NCBI GenBank assembly: GCA_020740775.1
Contig: JAHEWK010000039.1
Coordinates: forward strand, 186,001-250,000
Reading direction: 5' to 3'
Source: Ilyonectria destructans
Taxonomy: Eukaryota > Ascomycota > Sordariomycetes > Hypocreales > Nectriaceae
DNA: 64,000 bases
The first letter of the stretch is position 1, and each line of letters begins with the position of its first letter. This document shows, piece by piece, positions 1 through 11,848 of this stretch. The translations under genes were made by a program, and so were the position numbers. Under the pieces are notes generated by a model. It saw only the letters and a program-made list of their open reading frames with translations, had not been told where the DNA came from and ran no database searches.

Positions 1-2
1 TC

Positions 3-548
3 ACCCATGAGATCTATGACCTAAAATTCGTCAACAAAATGGCCCATGGCAAGGGTGATGTGACGATAATGGTGTGGGGTGCAATTTGCAAGAGAAGCCG
101 AAGCAAGCTGGTTATTATGACTCGGGATACAGCCTCCAAGCGCGGAGGCTACTCATCAAAGAGCTATATTGAAGCTCTGACTTCTGGGCTTCTTCCTGAT
201 TATAACGGCACCCGGCATTTTCAGCAGGATAATGCCGGAATTCACACATCAAAGGTCTCAATGAGCTTTCTGCTCGAGCACGGGATCTCTCTTATTGACT
301 GGCCGCCTCACAGCCCCGATCTGAACCCCATCGAGCATGTTTGGGCCAGACTAAAGAGAGATCTCTATAGAATGTTCCCTTGGGTCTCCAAATTGAAGAA
401 AAACGCAGCCGATATCGCTAAATTTAAAGTGTGCTTGGAAGCGGCGTGGGAAGCTATCCCTCAAGACTTCATTCGGGGCCTGCTGGAGTCTATGCCGCGT
501 AGGGTGGAGGCTTGCCGTAAAGCTAGGGGTTGGTATACAAAATATTAA
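3..548 (+). pseudogene. Tc1/mariner transposase, 3' part (DD34E)
   Basis: The frame is open from the window edge, so the 5' part lies outside. The residues match the C-terminal half of a Tc1/mariner DDE transposase, the enzyme that cuts and joins its own TIRs. The second catalytic Asp sits in FQQDNAGIH and the final Glu in PDLNPIEHVW, with 34 residues between them (DD34E). A WGAI motif precedes them, as is usual in the family. The first Asp is not visible here. No TIR could be delimited downstream. It may be an intact gene cut by the window or a relic. Confidence 0.85.
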
Positions 549-554
549 AGCCAC

Positions 555-1675
555 GCCTCTGAGGAATCCAAAAATGTAGTTACTTTTATTACAGCTAGTC
601 TGTGGCCTGTTTAATTGGTATCTTTATTGCATGCGTTCCGGTGAGGGTGGTGGTGTAAGTGGGGCTGTTGCAAGACTTTTGGAACCCCGCTGTAGTAAGA
701 CGGTGTGACTTGGTGCCGGTGGGTTAGAGGGTATTTGGGCCAATCACCGAGACCCGGTGGATAGTGTGCACGGATTTTAATACCTTCCCGGTTAGGTCAG
801 GGCATGTGATACCAACGCCCTTGGCATAAATGAGGAGAAGAAGGCAGAAACTGCGTTCCCGCCCTCCTCAATTGCCGTAGAAATTACTTTCAACAACGCC
901 AGTCTTTGGGCTAACAACTCGTACATTAAAAGGCGCAAGCTCGACCCGCAAGTTATCTGTCATTATAGCGGCGGCTGCCTTACTCGCGTGATAGACAAAA
1001 CAGGCATTGCGATCAGCAGAATGAGTTAATGGATGTATTGTTCATAGGCACAAAGCTTACATCAGACTTTATGAACAGTGGCATACATGCCTGTGTGACT
1101 GCTAGCATGCTTCAGACATTGACGTCAAAGAGTTGGCGTGATTGCCTTTACATTTGAGTGTGTACTCTTTTTTTGCGAGGGGCATTGTTTTGGTCAGTGA
1201 AATAACTGCCTGTGAGGCGCCCTTACATAACCCTCATGAGGAAAGGCTCTCATTCTTTACTCCTATCGAGCCTCCGCGCCCAGCGATCATGTTTCGTGCG
1301 CTGATGTGCCCGTTTTGGCTCCTACCGGGATGGAACACACGAACTAGTGAGCAATCGACATTGCAACCACAACCAAAGGACCCGGAATGCGGGTCAGCTA
1401 AATAGTAAACGGCAACACAGCTACGTGACTGCGCAACTGCGGTCGCGACCAATTAACCTTTGCGATGCTATGCTGCCTTGCCGTTTGAGCCCTTCCCGAT
1501 AGTGAAGGCGTGCCCCCTTATTGCTGCCCAGGCATTTATCGATCTGAAAAGGGCATCGCGAGATTCATAATTGAGCTCTGGGGGAAGACAGTTGTTGGAA
1601 AACGGCGTAACTGGTCCGATCAAAGTTTGACTCATTTTTATCGTGGCACCCTTTTCAACCCTCGTCAACTCACTC
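555..1675. other. Intergenic, no gene recognised
   Basis: Only short overlapping frames without family resemblance. I saw neither a clear mariner TIR nor any RNA gene. Confidence 0.5.
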
Positions 1676-1941
1676 TGTCACATTTCGGGGTCATCCTGAG
1701 ACGCATGATAACCTCATTTCCGGCTTTCCTAGACAACGCGACTTTCCTTTCTTTCTCCTCTTATCTCAGAACACATCGCCGACCCTATGGCCACGATCCC
1801 GGCCCCTGTGCGGCGGCGACGGACTGCCACCGGCAGCAGCCGTCTTCATCATGTATAAAAGACGGGCTCTAGGCCCGTCCCTTAGCTAGAAATCAAGAGC
1901 TTTCATCATCATCATTGTAATCCTATCCATTCAGTGTAACA
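1676..1941 (+). repeat. Solo LTR 1 (266 bp, TSD CACTC)
   Basis: The segment starts TGTCACATTTCGGGG and ends TGTAACA (TG...CA) and is flanked by a perfect 5-bp duplication CACTC (1671-1675 and 1942-1946). It contains a TATA-like TATAAAAGAC followed by a GC-rich palindrome and CCCTTAGCTAGAA, a plausible LTR promoter and start region. A second copy lies at 22831-23122. No gag-pol is attached, so this is a solo LTR left by recombination between the two LTRs of a retrotransposon. Confidence 0.9.
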
Positions 1942-1946
1942 CACTC

Positions 1947-3819
1947 TGCCCAGCGTCCTACGGCTTACTTGTACTCTTTCTGCTCCCTTTACTGCAGCCC
2001 TGACGCTCGTTCGTTGACTTTGTAATCCAAACGAGCTCGTTTTCGTCAACTACTACACAAAAGCCGCCATACGTCGTTTACTTCCTACCTGTCTCTTCCC
2101 TTGCAAGACTCGCTTACCTACCCTAACAGACACGCAGAAAGAGCTTGCCTCTTCCACTACCGTTTTACCTCCTTAGCCTTGTATCTTGAGTCTTCCAGCA
2201 AGCTTTGCAGCTTTGTCTCCTAGCTTCCATACACACAGCCCAGTTCGTTTGTCTCTCCCACCTTAGCCTACTGTCCCCTTAGCCTTGTTACCCTGTCTGT
2301 ACTGCTGCCCTCAAGCCCGCTTACTTAACAACCCAAACAAGTAGCTTTCTCTTTTTCAACCCTTGCGAGCACGCTGACCAGTCTTCCTTCACTCTTCCCT
2401 TCTTTTCACCTTAAACCAGACCCTTACTGACGTCAACAGTAGCTCTGCGTCTGCTTCTCTCCGTCCTTCTGCTTGACAAGCACCGTGCCTCTGCTAGTCG
2501 TTTGTTCGGCGTTTCCTTGCAACCTGTGCCAACGACGCCCGTGACACCGCACCAACTAGTGACACTGCGCGTACACCGTTTCCTATCCGGCCGTTCTACG
2601 CTTTCCTTTTGTTCTTGTTAGCAGCATTCTTCCAACAACTTGTTTTAAAACACACTAAGTACAGTAACCCTCTTACTCTTTCTTCCTTCTTCGGCGTCAC
2701 AAAACTCACCTGTTCTAACAACTCTTACAACTCTTTCGTGTTAGCAGCCCACAAGCTCACTCGCTTGCTTCTGTTAGCTCCCCACTCTCCTACTTCTTTT
2801 TTGGTTCACTCCTTAACCGGAAAAGCACCTCTTCCTTCAACCAGACCAACAAAACTACTGCCTTAGCTTACCTTCTACGTCCCACAATAGACAAACGTCC
2901 GCAACTCCAAAGTCCCGCACGCAACGCTCTCCCCCTAACCCTTTTAAACGCTGCTCACTCCAACCTTTACCGTCTCACGGTGTTGGTGTTTTACTAACCA
3001 CTCTTACAAGCTTTCCAGCCGCTCTCCGCCACCTTTTCTTGACTTACCTCTCTTGCTTCTCGTATTTCGTTCCTCAAAGTTTCGCTAACTCTCTTTATCT
3101 TGTCTGCTCAGCTGTTTCTCGCCTTGTTCACTTCTGCAACGTTTTTCTGCCCCTTTAACACCTGCTGTTCTTAGCCCTTAAGTGCTCCCACTCCAAGCCT
3201 CTCTACGTCCGCCGCCTTGCGCTTCACGCTCTTTCCTGATTGTAGCCTGTTCACTCTGCCAAGTTTTTGTAGCCTATCCAGAAAACGGGCTGCGGCACTC
3301 GACTTCCGTAGTCTTTGCCTACTTTCTGTTTGTCCCCACGGTCTCTTTAACCTGCCCTAGCTCTATTGTACCTTCTTTAAGTTTGCCGAAAACCGTCGTT
3401 CGCCGCTATACCTTGCTACCGTTTCCACAGGGCAAGAACAAGCTAAATTCCTGCCTCTTTGGCTGCTTGTGCTTTTGCTGCTGCTGCTAACCTCTTCTAA
3501 ACTCGGCCTTCTCCATACTGCAAGCGTATCAGCTGCCCTTCCGTGCCGTTTGTCTTCCGGTCAGCTCAACTCCTCACCTTACCCTATAGCACACTGCACC
3601 CCTTGTTCTCGAGCGTTATGACACCTTCCCCCCGCATCTAACTTTCTTGGCATCAGCTGCTAAGGAAATGCCCCACAACACACCAAAAACACTAACAGCC
3701 CATTCAACACCTCAATTGCGACGGCCTCCGGCCCTATCGCCCCGGGTCACTCCGGCCCCGGCCCAGATACCCACCGAGATGTCAGATCAGAAATCATTGT
3801 AAGCCACGAGCAAGATCTT
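1947..3819 (+). other. Pyrimidine-rich leader upstream of LINE ORF1
   Basis: About 1.9 kb of strongly C/T-biased plus strand without a convincing ORF, ending at the ATG of LINE ORF1. Its strand asymmetry and position suggest the 5' untranslated region of the LINE. The exact 5' end of the element and its target duplication could not be found. Confidence 0.5.
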
Positions 3820-4895
3820 ATGGACTTCGAGGACTACGCCACGCCGCCGCCGCAGCAGGAGCAGCAGCAGCCAAGGACCCCGATAAGGGCAGTGGGAAGC
3901 GGCCCTCAATCGAACCCAACAAGGATCCAGCAACCCCCAATAAGCCCAAATATAGCTGCCACTGATCTAGACTCTTCAATCTTTGCTGGCCAGGATGCAG
4001 CAATAGCAAGCGCAGATGCAGCTATCAAGATCGCCGAGCAAAGCCGTTCAATTCTTGAGGACAAGATCAAGGCCTTCAAGGCGGTGTGCGCTAAGCTGGA
4101 TGATGAAGCGAAGGAATTCACTTCCACCCACACACATCAATTTATGAAGGAAATGAAGGATGCCTGCATCTCTGGTCTAATGCTCTTTCTGGGTCTCCCT
4201 CCCAGGACCCAACAACCTACGCTAGCAAGCTTGCCGCCGGACTCAAGCAACCAGCCCAGCAGCAGACCCAAAGACCCCGCCAAGCTCGAGAGACCGACAG
4301 CTCCGATAGACGCCAATCCCGGCTCCAACAGCCGCCCACCCCAAACCGAGGACCTACGTATCTACATACGACTAGATGAATGCTCCCCTGCATGGACGAA
4401 GTCCCCTATGACTATTAGGCTTATGATTGCACAAGCCCTGGACCTTCCTGCTAAGACAGTCCCACAAGCTTGGCTAGTTAAGACTGGCTGGGCTATCCGC
4501 CCTGCCGACTGCATGACTCATACAAAGATACTGGAAGCTAAGCCCTAATTGACCTCTCTACTGGGAGCCGAGAAGATAGAGATCTCTCAGAAATGGTATA
4601 CCTATGTGGTTAAAGAATGCCCTCGGACCATTCAAGACTACCTAGGGCAGCCAATTGAACTAGGAGCCCTAATTGAAGACGAAACCAAGATCCAAACAGG
4701 CTGCGAACCAACCAGCTGGCGCTTATCACAGCACACACAACCAGAGGACCATATTGTTACAGTCCTGATCTCCTTCCTCAGACCCCTCAGAACCCGATTC
4801 ACACTCTTTGGCATTAGCCAACCGGCGCAGCTAGTTACCAAGAAGAACCCGCCCACGCAATGCGATAACTGCTGGGGATACCACCCTCGGAGGTA

Positions 4896-7091
4896 CCATG
4901 CACCACCTACCAATGACTAACACCCTCCAATGACTAGCGTAAAACCACCTACTGCCCACACAAACTCTACAACTTCACTTACACCGCACTCGGCCACATA
5001 TAAAGCTATTCACAAGCTGAAACTTGTGCTGCATAATTTTATGCATCGTGTTTTGTACCATTTTCTTTTCCGAACGCCACCAATTTTACGGACCTCCTGA
5101 AGCATGAAATTTGGCATTTTCTCTCTATTCCTCCCTATTGACTTGAGATCATTTGTATGTGTTTTTACCTGCCCGAAATCTTTCCAAAATGCCTTATCGT
5201 GCTTATACCGAAGAAACCCTAGCTACCGCTCTTTTCGACATCACAGATAACGGCATGTCGCAATACGAGGCTGCACAAAAACATGGAGTCCCTCAATCTA
5301 CTCTTTCTAAGAGACTTCGAGGTCAACAGAGTAGAAAAGAGGTTATTCAGCCTGCCCAACGCCTTTCGGCCTCTCAAGAAACCCGATTAGTTAAATGGTT
5401 ACTACGGCAGGAATCTCTGGGTTATGCACTATCTCATAGCCAACTACGAAGTTGTGTGCAAGGCTTCTTCAACAACAGGGAGATACCAAGCCTCTAGGGA
5501 AGAATTGGACCTTGAAATTCCTTAAGCGCCACTCTGAACTATCTACGAGGATAGGGAGACGTCAAGAAGCCAACAGATTTGACGCTTTTACACCCAAGGC
5601 CGTCCATTGGTATTTCGATATTCGGGAGAAGGTGTACGGCTGGATCAAGCCTGAGAATACGGTTAACGTAGACGAGGGCGGGATAATGGCAGGTTTTGGT
5701 GGGTTTTCTACTAGGTTTATAAGGCATAACTAATTGGTTTCTATATCAGGCTTGGATAGCCTTGTGGTTGGGAGTTCTGACCCAAAGAGGAAAGCCTTGT
5801 TGAAGTGCCCGCAGTCCCGCAATTGGACCTCGTTTATTGAGGCTGTCACTGCAACCGGCCGTGCATTGAAACCAGGAATTATCTTCAAAGGAAAAGAACT
5901 GCAAAAGCAGTGGTTTCTTGAAGAGTTTCGCACTATAGCCGACTGGTACTACATAACTTCCCCTAATGGCTGGACCGATCACCATATAGGGCTCGAGTGG
6001 TTAAAAGAAGTTTATCTACCACAAACCCAGCCTTGCGATCCCTCAGATGCAAGGCTGATCATTCTTGACGGCCACGGAAGCCATGCGCAGGTAATATTCT
6101 TGCTATTTACCTGTATACTCTATTACTGCAGTCTTGCTGACTGCTCTAGGACGAATGGATGTCTACGTGCTTTCTGAACGTCTACTGCTGTTATCTACCA
6201 GCGCATTGTTCTCACGGTCTACAGCCATTAGATAATGGAATTTTCAATGCCATCAAAGCTGCATACCGAAAAGAACTACAGAAATTGGCCAGCCTCACCG
6301 ATTCTGCACCCGTCGATAAGGCTAACTTTATACGTGCCTACGCCAAGGCCAGAGAAGCCGGCCAGACGGAAAACAATATACTAGCAGGCTGGAGATTCAC
6401 AGGAAATTGGCCAATAAGCCGTCGTAAGGCTCTCCTACATCCAGAAATTCAGCCGGATAAGGAGAAAAGAGAGCAGTGGTCACCCGACAACCACAGCCTT
6501 GAACTCGACTCAGATGACACCCCGAAAGTGAGTCGTCACGTGCGAGATTTGGGTAAACACAAGACTCCCAAAACCAGATATAAATACAGTAAAATAGCAA
6601 AGGGATTTGAGGCCTTAGAAATGACTGTAGCCGTTCAGAATAGTCGAATCACTGGGCTGGAGGAAGAGGTGGCGCGTCTACAGAGAGGGAAGAAAAGAAA
6701 GGCGATACCTAACCCGAACCAGAGATTCATGACACTGGGGGAGGCACTGGCAGCCGGTGAAACTATCCGGAAGTCAGAAACGGAAGTAATTAAGAAGGAC
6801 GTGGAGGAGGAAGCCGAGTCGGTCATTGAGGTGGCGATGGATGTCATGGGTGAGGACTCGGAAATTGACGGTTTTTTTTCACCGCCACAGTACACACGCA
6901 GCGGCCGGAAGATCAAAAAACCACGTCAATTGTAAAATTCAATTAATTATCTATCCAATACTTTATATAGTTTCATATTTATTTAATTTGGTGGTTGCAT
7001 TCCGGGTGTGTAGAAAATTGGAATTTGTATGGAGTTGCAATTTTTAACGCTAGTCATTGGTGGGTGTTAGTCATTGGAAGGTGGTGCATGG
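4896..7091 (+). mobile_element. pogo/Fot-like DNA transposon (pogo-1)
   Basis: The 2196-bp element is flanked by TA (4894-4895 and 7092-7093). Its 45-bp TIRs (4896-4940, 7047-7091) start CCATGCACCACC and differ at only 2 positions. Each TIR contains the motif CCAATGACTA twice. TA target duplication, TIRs and the DDE_1 transposase inside fit the pogo/Fot group. It is inserted in a zinc-knuckle codon of LINE ORF1, so it is younger than the LINE. Confidence 0.93.
5189..6935 (+). pseudogene. pogo-1 transposase (HTH-CENPB-DDE_1), frameshifted
   Basis: The start MPYRAYTEETLATAL opens a Psq-type helix-turn-helix. A CENP-B-type second HTH follows, with GDTKPLGKNW as its hallmark. The DDE_1 domain has Asp in NVDEGG, ILDGHGSH and LQPLDNGIF. 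Two introns restore it: 5693-5749 (57 bp) and 6091-6149 (59 bp), both GT-AG and both joining expected residues. A one-base shift near 5452 breaks the frame between the two HTH parts, so the enzyme is probably dead. The tail is coiled-coil-like, then acidic, then basic, ending at 6935. Confidence 0.85.
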
Positions 7092-7486
7092 TACTGTACT
7101 CGAACAGCCCGATGCCGGCTCTGCGGACAAGCTGCCCATAGCGACACAGCATGCAATCACGACCAACAGTGTGCCAACTGCCTAGCCCCTCATACGGCAG
7201 ACGACCCAAAATGCCTTGCTCGACCCAAGCGGGAACACGGCCGCCTAGTTAAGATAACTAGGAAAGAATATCAGAAGCTGCGATTGAATAACCAACGCAA
7301 TCAAGCCCGCCAAGACTCTCAAGCCCGTACAACACCTAGTCCCTCGCCGCGCTCTCTCACTATCCCCTTGTCCCCAACGCTAGCTGTTCTAGCTAGAAGG
7401 ACTGGGGAAGTAATCCCTGCCCTATCGCTCCAGTCACTCAAGAAGAGACGGCTAGAGGGCTCGACAGCTATCCATATTACCTCTTA

Positions 7487-10400
7487 ATGCAACAAGCCCG
7501 GCCCAGCCGAGCAGGGGACCACAGCTCCCCCCTGCGGATCTTCCAAGCCAATGGAAGAGGGGCTGCTGCCCATGACACCGCACTAGCCCTTGCAGACAGC
7601 AATGGCTTTGACCTAGTCCTCCTTCAAGAACCCTGGACTGCTGTTAAAGACAGCCGCTGTCTAACAAAGACACACTCAGCATATAATACCTATTCGCCAG
7701 TTACCTCCTGGACTGGCAAGAAGACCCGACCTAGAGTTATATCCTATGTCTCAAAAAGCAGCAACTTAGCTACCAATCAACTAGCTATAGCTAGCACCCG
7801 AGACATCCTCTGGCTTCAAGTTGAAGGGATAATAATTGTCAATATCTATCGACAACCATCTTACGACAGAGCTCTCGATCTTCTCCTAAACTGGACCCCT
7901 CCGGCTAGCTCCTTAATAGCTAGTGACTTCAATGCCTCACATCCAACCTGGCAGGCCGGCCGAAGCCAAGGCAAGGGATATCTAATAGCAAGATGGGTTC
8001 AACAGCATGACTTGCAATTAGCTAGTCCCCCCGATGTCCCTACAAACAGCCGCGGCAATACAATTGCTAGCTCTCTCGAACATTCAACTAGCGGAAGCTA
8101 CTATCGAAGACCATCTCTCAACCAGCTCGGATCACTCTACAATTAGTATTACCATTCCAACAACTCAGCTTGCCAGACTACCAAGCCCTACGAAGATCAG
8201 GATAACAGGGGCACACAACCTACAGAGGTTCGCCAATCTAGTCGAGCAAGGAGTTAGCAGCCTTCCTACCCTAGCCGACACACCTGACCAGCTGGATATC
8301 CTAGCTGCTGCCTTAGTCAACCTTCTACAGACAGCTACTACAACTATCGGTCAGCCAGCTAAGAGACTAGCCCCTAGAGCCCTTTGGTGGACAGAAGAGT
8401 GCTACCAACAACACACGCTCTACAGAGCCGCAAAAAGATGTGCAACTCGCCCAGGCGACCGCTGGCTAAAGGAGGCCCGGAAGGACTTCCAACGAACGGT
8501 CCGGAAGGCAAAGAGAGATTATTGGAGACAATTGGTAGATGATGCAGAGGGCCAAAATGACATCTTTAAGATTACGCGATGGCCTCGGTCCCCCGGACCC
8601 TTCCAGCCGCCGCCACTGAAGATAGACGGGCAGGTCTACACAACGCAGGAAGAGAAAGCCAACGCCCTGCGACAAGCTACCCTCGAGAGACGAGACTCCG
8701 GTGATGATATCCAAGACGCCTGGAACGAGGCCCCTAGCCCTGCTAACCAAATTCCCTTCCTAACAGAGGTCTCACTGGAAGAGGCTCAAGCAGCTACTAT
8801 TGGGACGGGAAACACTGCACCCGGTGTCGACAATATAACAGTCAGCCTACTCAAGGCTTGCTGGAATAGCATCTGTGAACCCCTTTGCCGGCTCTTCCAA
8901 CGATGTCTCGACATAGGCCACCACCCCCTTATCTTCAAGGATGCTGAGGTAGTAATGATCGCAAAGCCCGGAAAGAGAGATCTCACATCCGCCCGAGCTT
9001 GGAGACCGATATCTCTCCTATCATGCCTCGGCAAAGGGCTTGAGCGACTGGTAGCAAAGAGACTAGCGTCTCTGGCCCTCAGGCACCAGGTCCTTCATCC
9101 TCTACAAGCTGGAGCCCTACCAAAGAGATCAGCAGTTGACCTAGTCACTGCCTTAGTCCACGACATCGAGCTAGCCCTGTCTAAGGGAAAGGTAGCTACA
9201 CTGGTTACGATGGATATCCAGGGCGCCTTTGACACAGTCCTGAGAGGCCGGCTTGTTCAACGCCTCCTGCATCAAGGCTGACCTGACTACTTAGTCCGAT
9301 GGGTTAAATCCTTTATGAGCAACCGCTCAGCCCGAGTCCGGCTACAAGATACGACAACAGCAACATCTCCCTTACAATGCGGGCTGCCACAGGGGTCGCC
9401 CGCCTCGCCGATCCTATTCCTATTATATACAGAACCGATCTTCCGGCTAGACCAACAGCCTATCCACCCGAGTATCAAACAGGGAGTCTCTCTGCGTCCC
9501 TGCCGATACGGCTATGCTGATGACGTCGGCACCTTCCGAACTGGCCGGTCCCTCAAAGACACAGCAACCCTAGCCAATCACGATATCCAGCGCCTAATCA
9601 GCTGGGGCCAAGAGAACAGCATCACGTTCGACCCGGCTAAGACAGAAGTTATGCACTTCTCGCGACGGAGAGATAACGCAATGCCCTCTATTAAACACAA
9701 TGGAACCAGAATACTACCTGCTAAAGCAATGAGATGGCTGGGTATCTGGCTGGATCGAAAGCTTTCCTTCCGCATCCACATTGACAAGTGGTCGAATAAA
9801 GCGGCAACAGTAGGCAACCTCCTTCGACGCCTAGCTAATACAAGAATGGGGCCTCCTCCAGAATCTGTTAGAAGGGCTGTTAAAGCTTGTATTGAACCAG
9901 TCCTTCTATACGGAGCCGAGACCTGGTACCGGGGCCAACAGACAGAAGGTCCAGCGATAAAACAACAATATCTGATCAACAGATTAGATATGGTCCTGAA
10001 AGATGCTATTCGAAGTATCCTACCTATCTGGAAGACTACCCCAAATTCCTGCCTATATCGCGAGAGAGGTATTCCGCCAGCAGCAATTCTATTGGAATCC
10101 TACAGATATCGCTCTGCAGCTCGGCTCCAACGCCTCGATCTGCTACATCCACTAGCAGCAAGATCAACTCAGCCCCAGCTAATAACCCGGCTGCAAAGAA
10201 CAGCTGCCCTACTTCCAAAGGCACCTAGACCGACCCTCTTACCCCCATTGCCCCCTGCTACACCTCTGGCAACGATTCCCAAGGAACAAGCAGCAGCTGA
10301 GTTCCGTACCTGGACGCAGTCAGTAGCAGCCGAAGAGATCATCGTCTTCACAGACGGATCACAGCAGCCAAATCGGAACACCGGATACGGCTACACAATC

Positions 10401-11216
10401 TACACCCACGGCCGGGTCATCAAAGCAGGCTGCGGCCGCCTTGGGCTAGCCGAGGTCTTCGACGCCGAGGCGGAAGGTGCCCTAGCCGGCTTGACCGAAG
10501 CCACTTCAATTGACAGCCACTCAATCATACACATCTGCCTAGACAATGCATCAGTAGCCTCTGGGCTGCTAGGCAGCCCGTCAGACAGCTCACAAGCAAC
10601 CTTCCTGCAGTTCCAATCGATCGCTAAGACTCGACGCAGAGTCGAGGTCCGCTGATGCCCTGGACATCAGGGGATCGAAGGGAACGAAAGGGCTGACCGC
10701 CTTGCCAAACAGGGCTGCAGCCTCCCTGACCTACCCAATTCCCAGCCCACACTGGCTTATATCAGACGACAAGCCCGTGCCTGGATGGGCTCGGCTTTCC
10801 AGGCCTGGTGGCAAGACAAGCAGCCAGCCAGCTATCAACCTCTTGGGCTCGAAGCTAAGCCCAAATGTCCAGACGAGCTCTCAGTCCCACGGAAGCTCCT
10901 ACGCCATCTACTAGCAGCTAGATCACAACATGGAGACTTTGCGGCCTATCACGAAAGGTTCAACCACACTGACTCTATTGACGACTGCTCCTGTGGCAGA
11001 AGGAAGTCACCCACGCACATCTTCTATTGCCGGAAGATATCGCCCAACAAGAGAAGACGGCTGCCTCCAAATGCCCCTGAAGCTATCAGAGAAGCTATTG
11101 GCAGTAGCTTTGGAGAATATATACAGCTGGTCGAAGATACCGACTTCTTCAATCAGGTCTGCCCGACACAAAGATCGCCTACCTGGGCCCCCCACCAACC
11201 TAGCCCGACCAACTAG
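7487..11216 (+). pseudogene. LINE ORF2: endonuclease, reverse transcriptase, RNase H
   Basis: The N-terminus is an APE-type endonuclease (LLQEPW, SDFNASHPTW). The reverse transcriptase follows, with TMDIQGAFDTV (motif A), QGSPASP and YGYADDVGTF (catalytic DD). An RNase H domain (VFTDGSQQ, AEAEGAL, CLDNAS, HQGIEGNERADRLA) and a terminal CXCX7HX3C finger complete it. Breaks: an apparent 2-bp loss near 8065 between endonuclease and RT, and TGA at about 9279-9281 and 10653-10655, each replacing an expected Trp codon. It translates from an ATG overlapping the ORF1 stop. Confidence 0.9.
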
Positions 11217-11848
11217 GCAGAATTCACTGCCCCCCTCTCCTATGTCTCTTCCCCCCTTTCTTTTCCCCCTTATCTACAGTCTTATTGCACCTGGCCTAGG
11301 CCTAGCTGTCAGCTAGGACTGACCTTTAGTATACTAACCGAACAGCTGGCTGAAGAGAGATGCCTGCCCTATAAGGCCGAGTCAGCAGCTTGCGACTCGA
11401 CACTTCCAAGGTCCGGCTGCCGCAAGCAGACCTAATCGCAAGATCAGAAGATGATAAGATTAAGAGACCCTGACCTGTAGCTAGCTTTATTACACACCCT
11501 GGCAGATGGCATTACCCTTACAGTCACAGAAGGAAGACCTCAACCCAGCCTATATCCCCAGCACTTTCCCTACACACATACAGCTCTTCTAGCTGCTGAT
11601 AGCACATTATACACTCCTTTTGTACAGCGCCTAGCCCCCGCGGACGGGGGCCGGGCCCGAACCGCAATAGGCCCTAGAGCCGCAGAATTGCTAGATAGCT
11701 GCACAATGGTGGAGGACGCCGAGGACCCTGAGGCAACCATAAATCATGTATGTAACTAGCCTAGTACGTCCTTTTGCCCCAGAAGGGGATCGTGTGGGTC
11801 TTTGACCTTCAGGACGGAAATGAATGAATCAATCAATCAATCAATCAG
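11217..11848 (+). repeat. LINE 3' region with (TCAA)n tail
   Basis: Non-coding sequence after ORF2, ending in tandem AATC/TCAA units at about 11819-11848. Short tandem repeats rather than poly(A) are a usual 3' end of Tad-like elements. It sets the right boundary of the LINE. Confidence 0.65.

Larger units (their letters stand above)
3820..7487 (+). pseudogene. LINE ORF1 (gag-like), split by pogo element
   Basis: ORF1 encodes the nucleic-acid-binding chaperone of the LINE. It starts MDFEDYATPP, has a coiled-coil-like stretch at about residues 60-115 and continues in one frame across a single TAA (4546-4548). It reaches CDNCWGYHPRR at 4893. The frame resumes exactly at 7094 once the insertion and one TA copy are removed, completing a CX2CX3HX4C knuckle. 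Further Cys pairs (RCRLCG, CANC) follow. It ends TAA at 7485-7487, overlapping the ORF2 ATG as TAATG. Confidence 0.85.
3820..11848 (+). mobile_element. Tad-like non-LTR retrotransposon (LINE), inactive
   Basis: Order: ORF1 with zinc knuckles, ORF2 with apurinic endonuclease, reverse transcriptase, RNase H and a C-terminal zinc finger, then a 3' region ending in a TCAA-type simple repeat. The architecture matches fungal Tad1-clade LINEs. ORF1 is split by a 2.2-kb pogo element and has a nonsense codon. ORF2 has a frameshift and two nonsense codons, so the copy cannot retrotranspose. The leader from about 1947 probably belongs to it. Confidence 0.88.

Noticed and set aside
2609..3490. Plus-strand frames in the C/T-rich leader
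   Set aside because: Leu/Ser-rich translations of a pyrimidine tract without family resemblance or start context.
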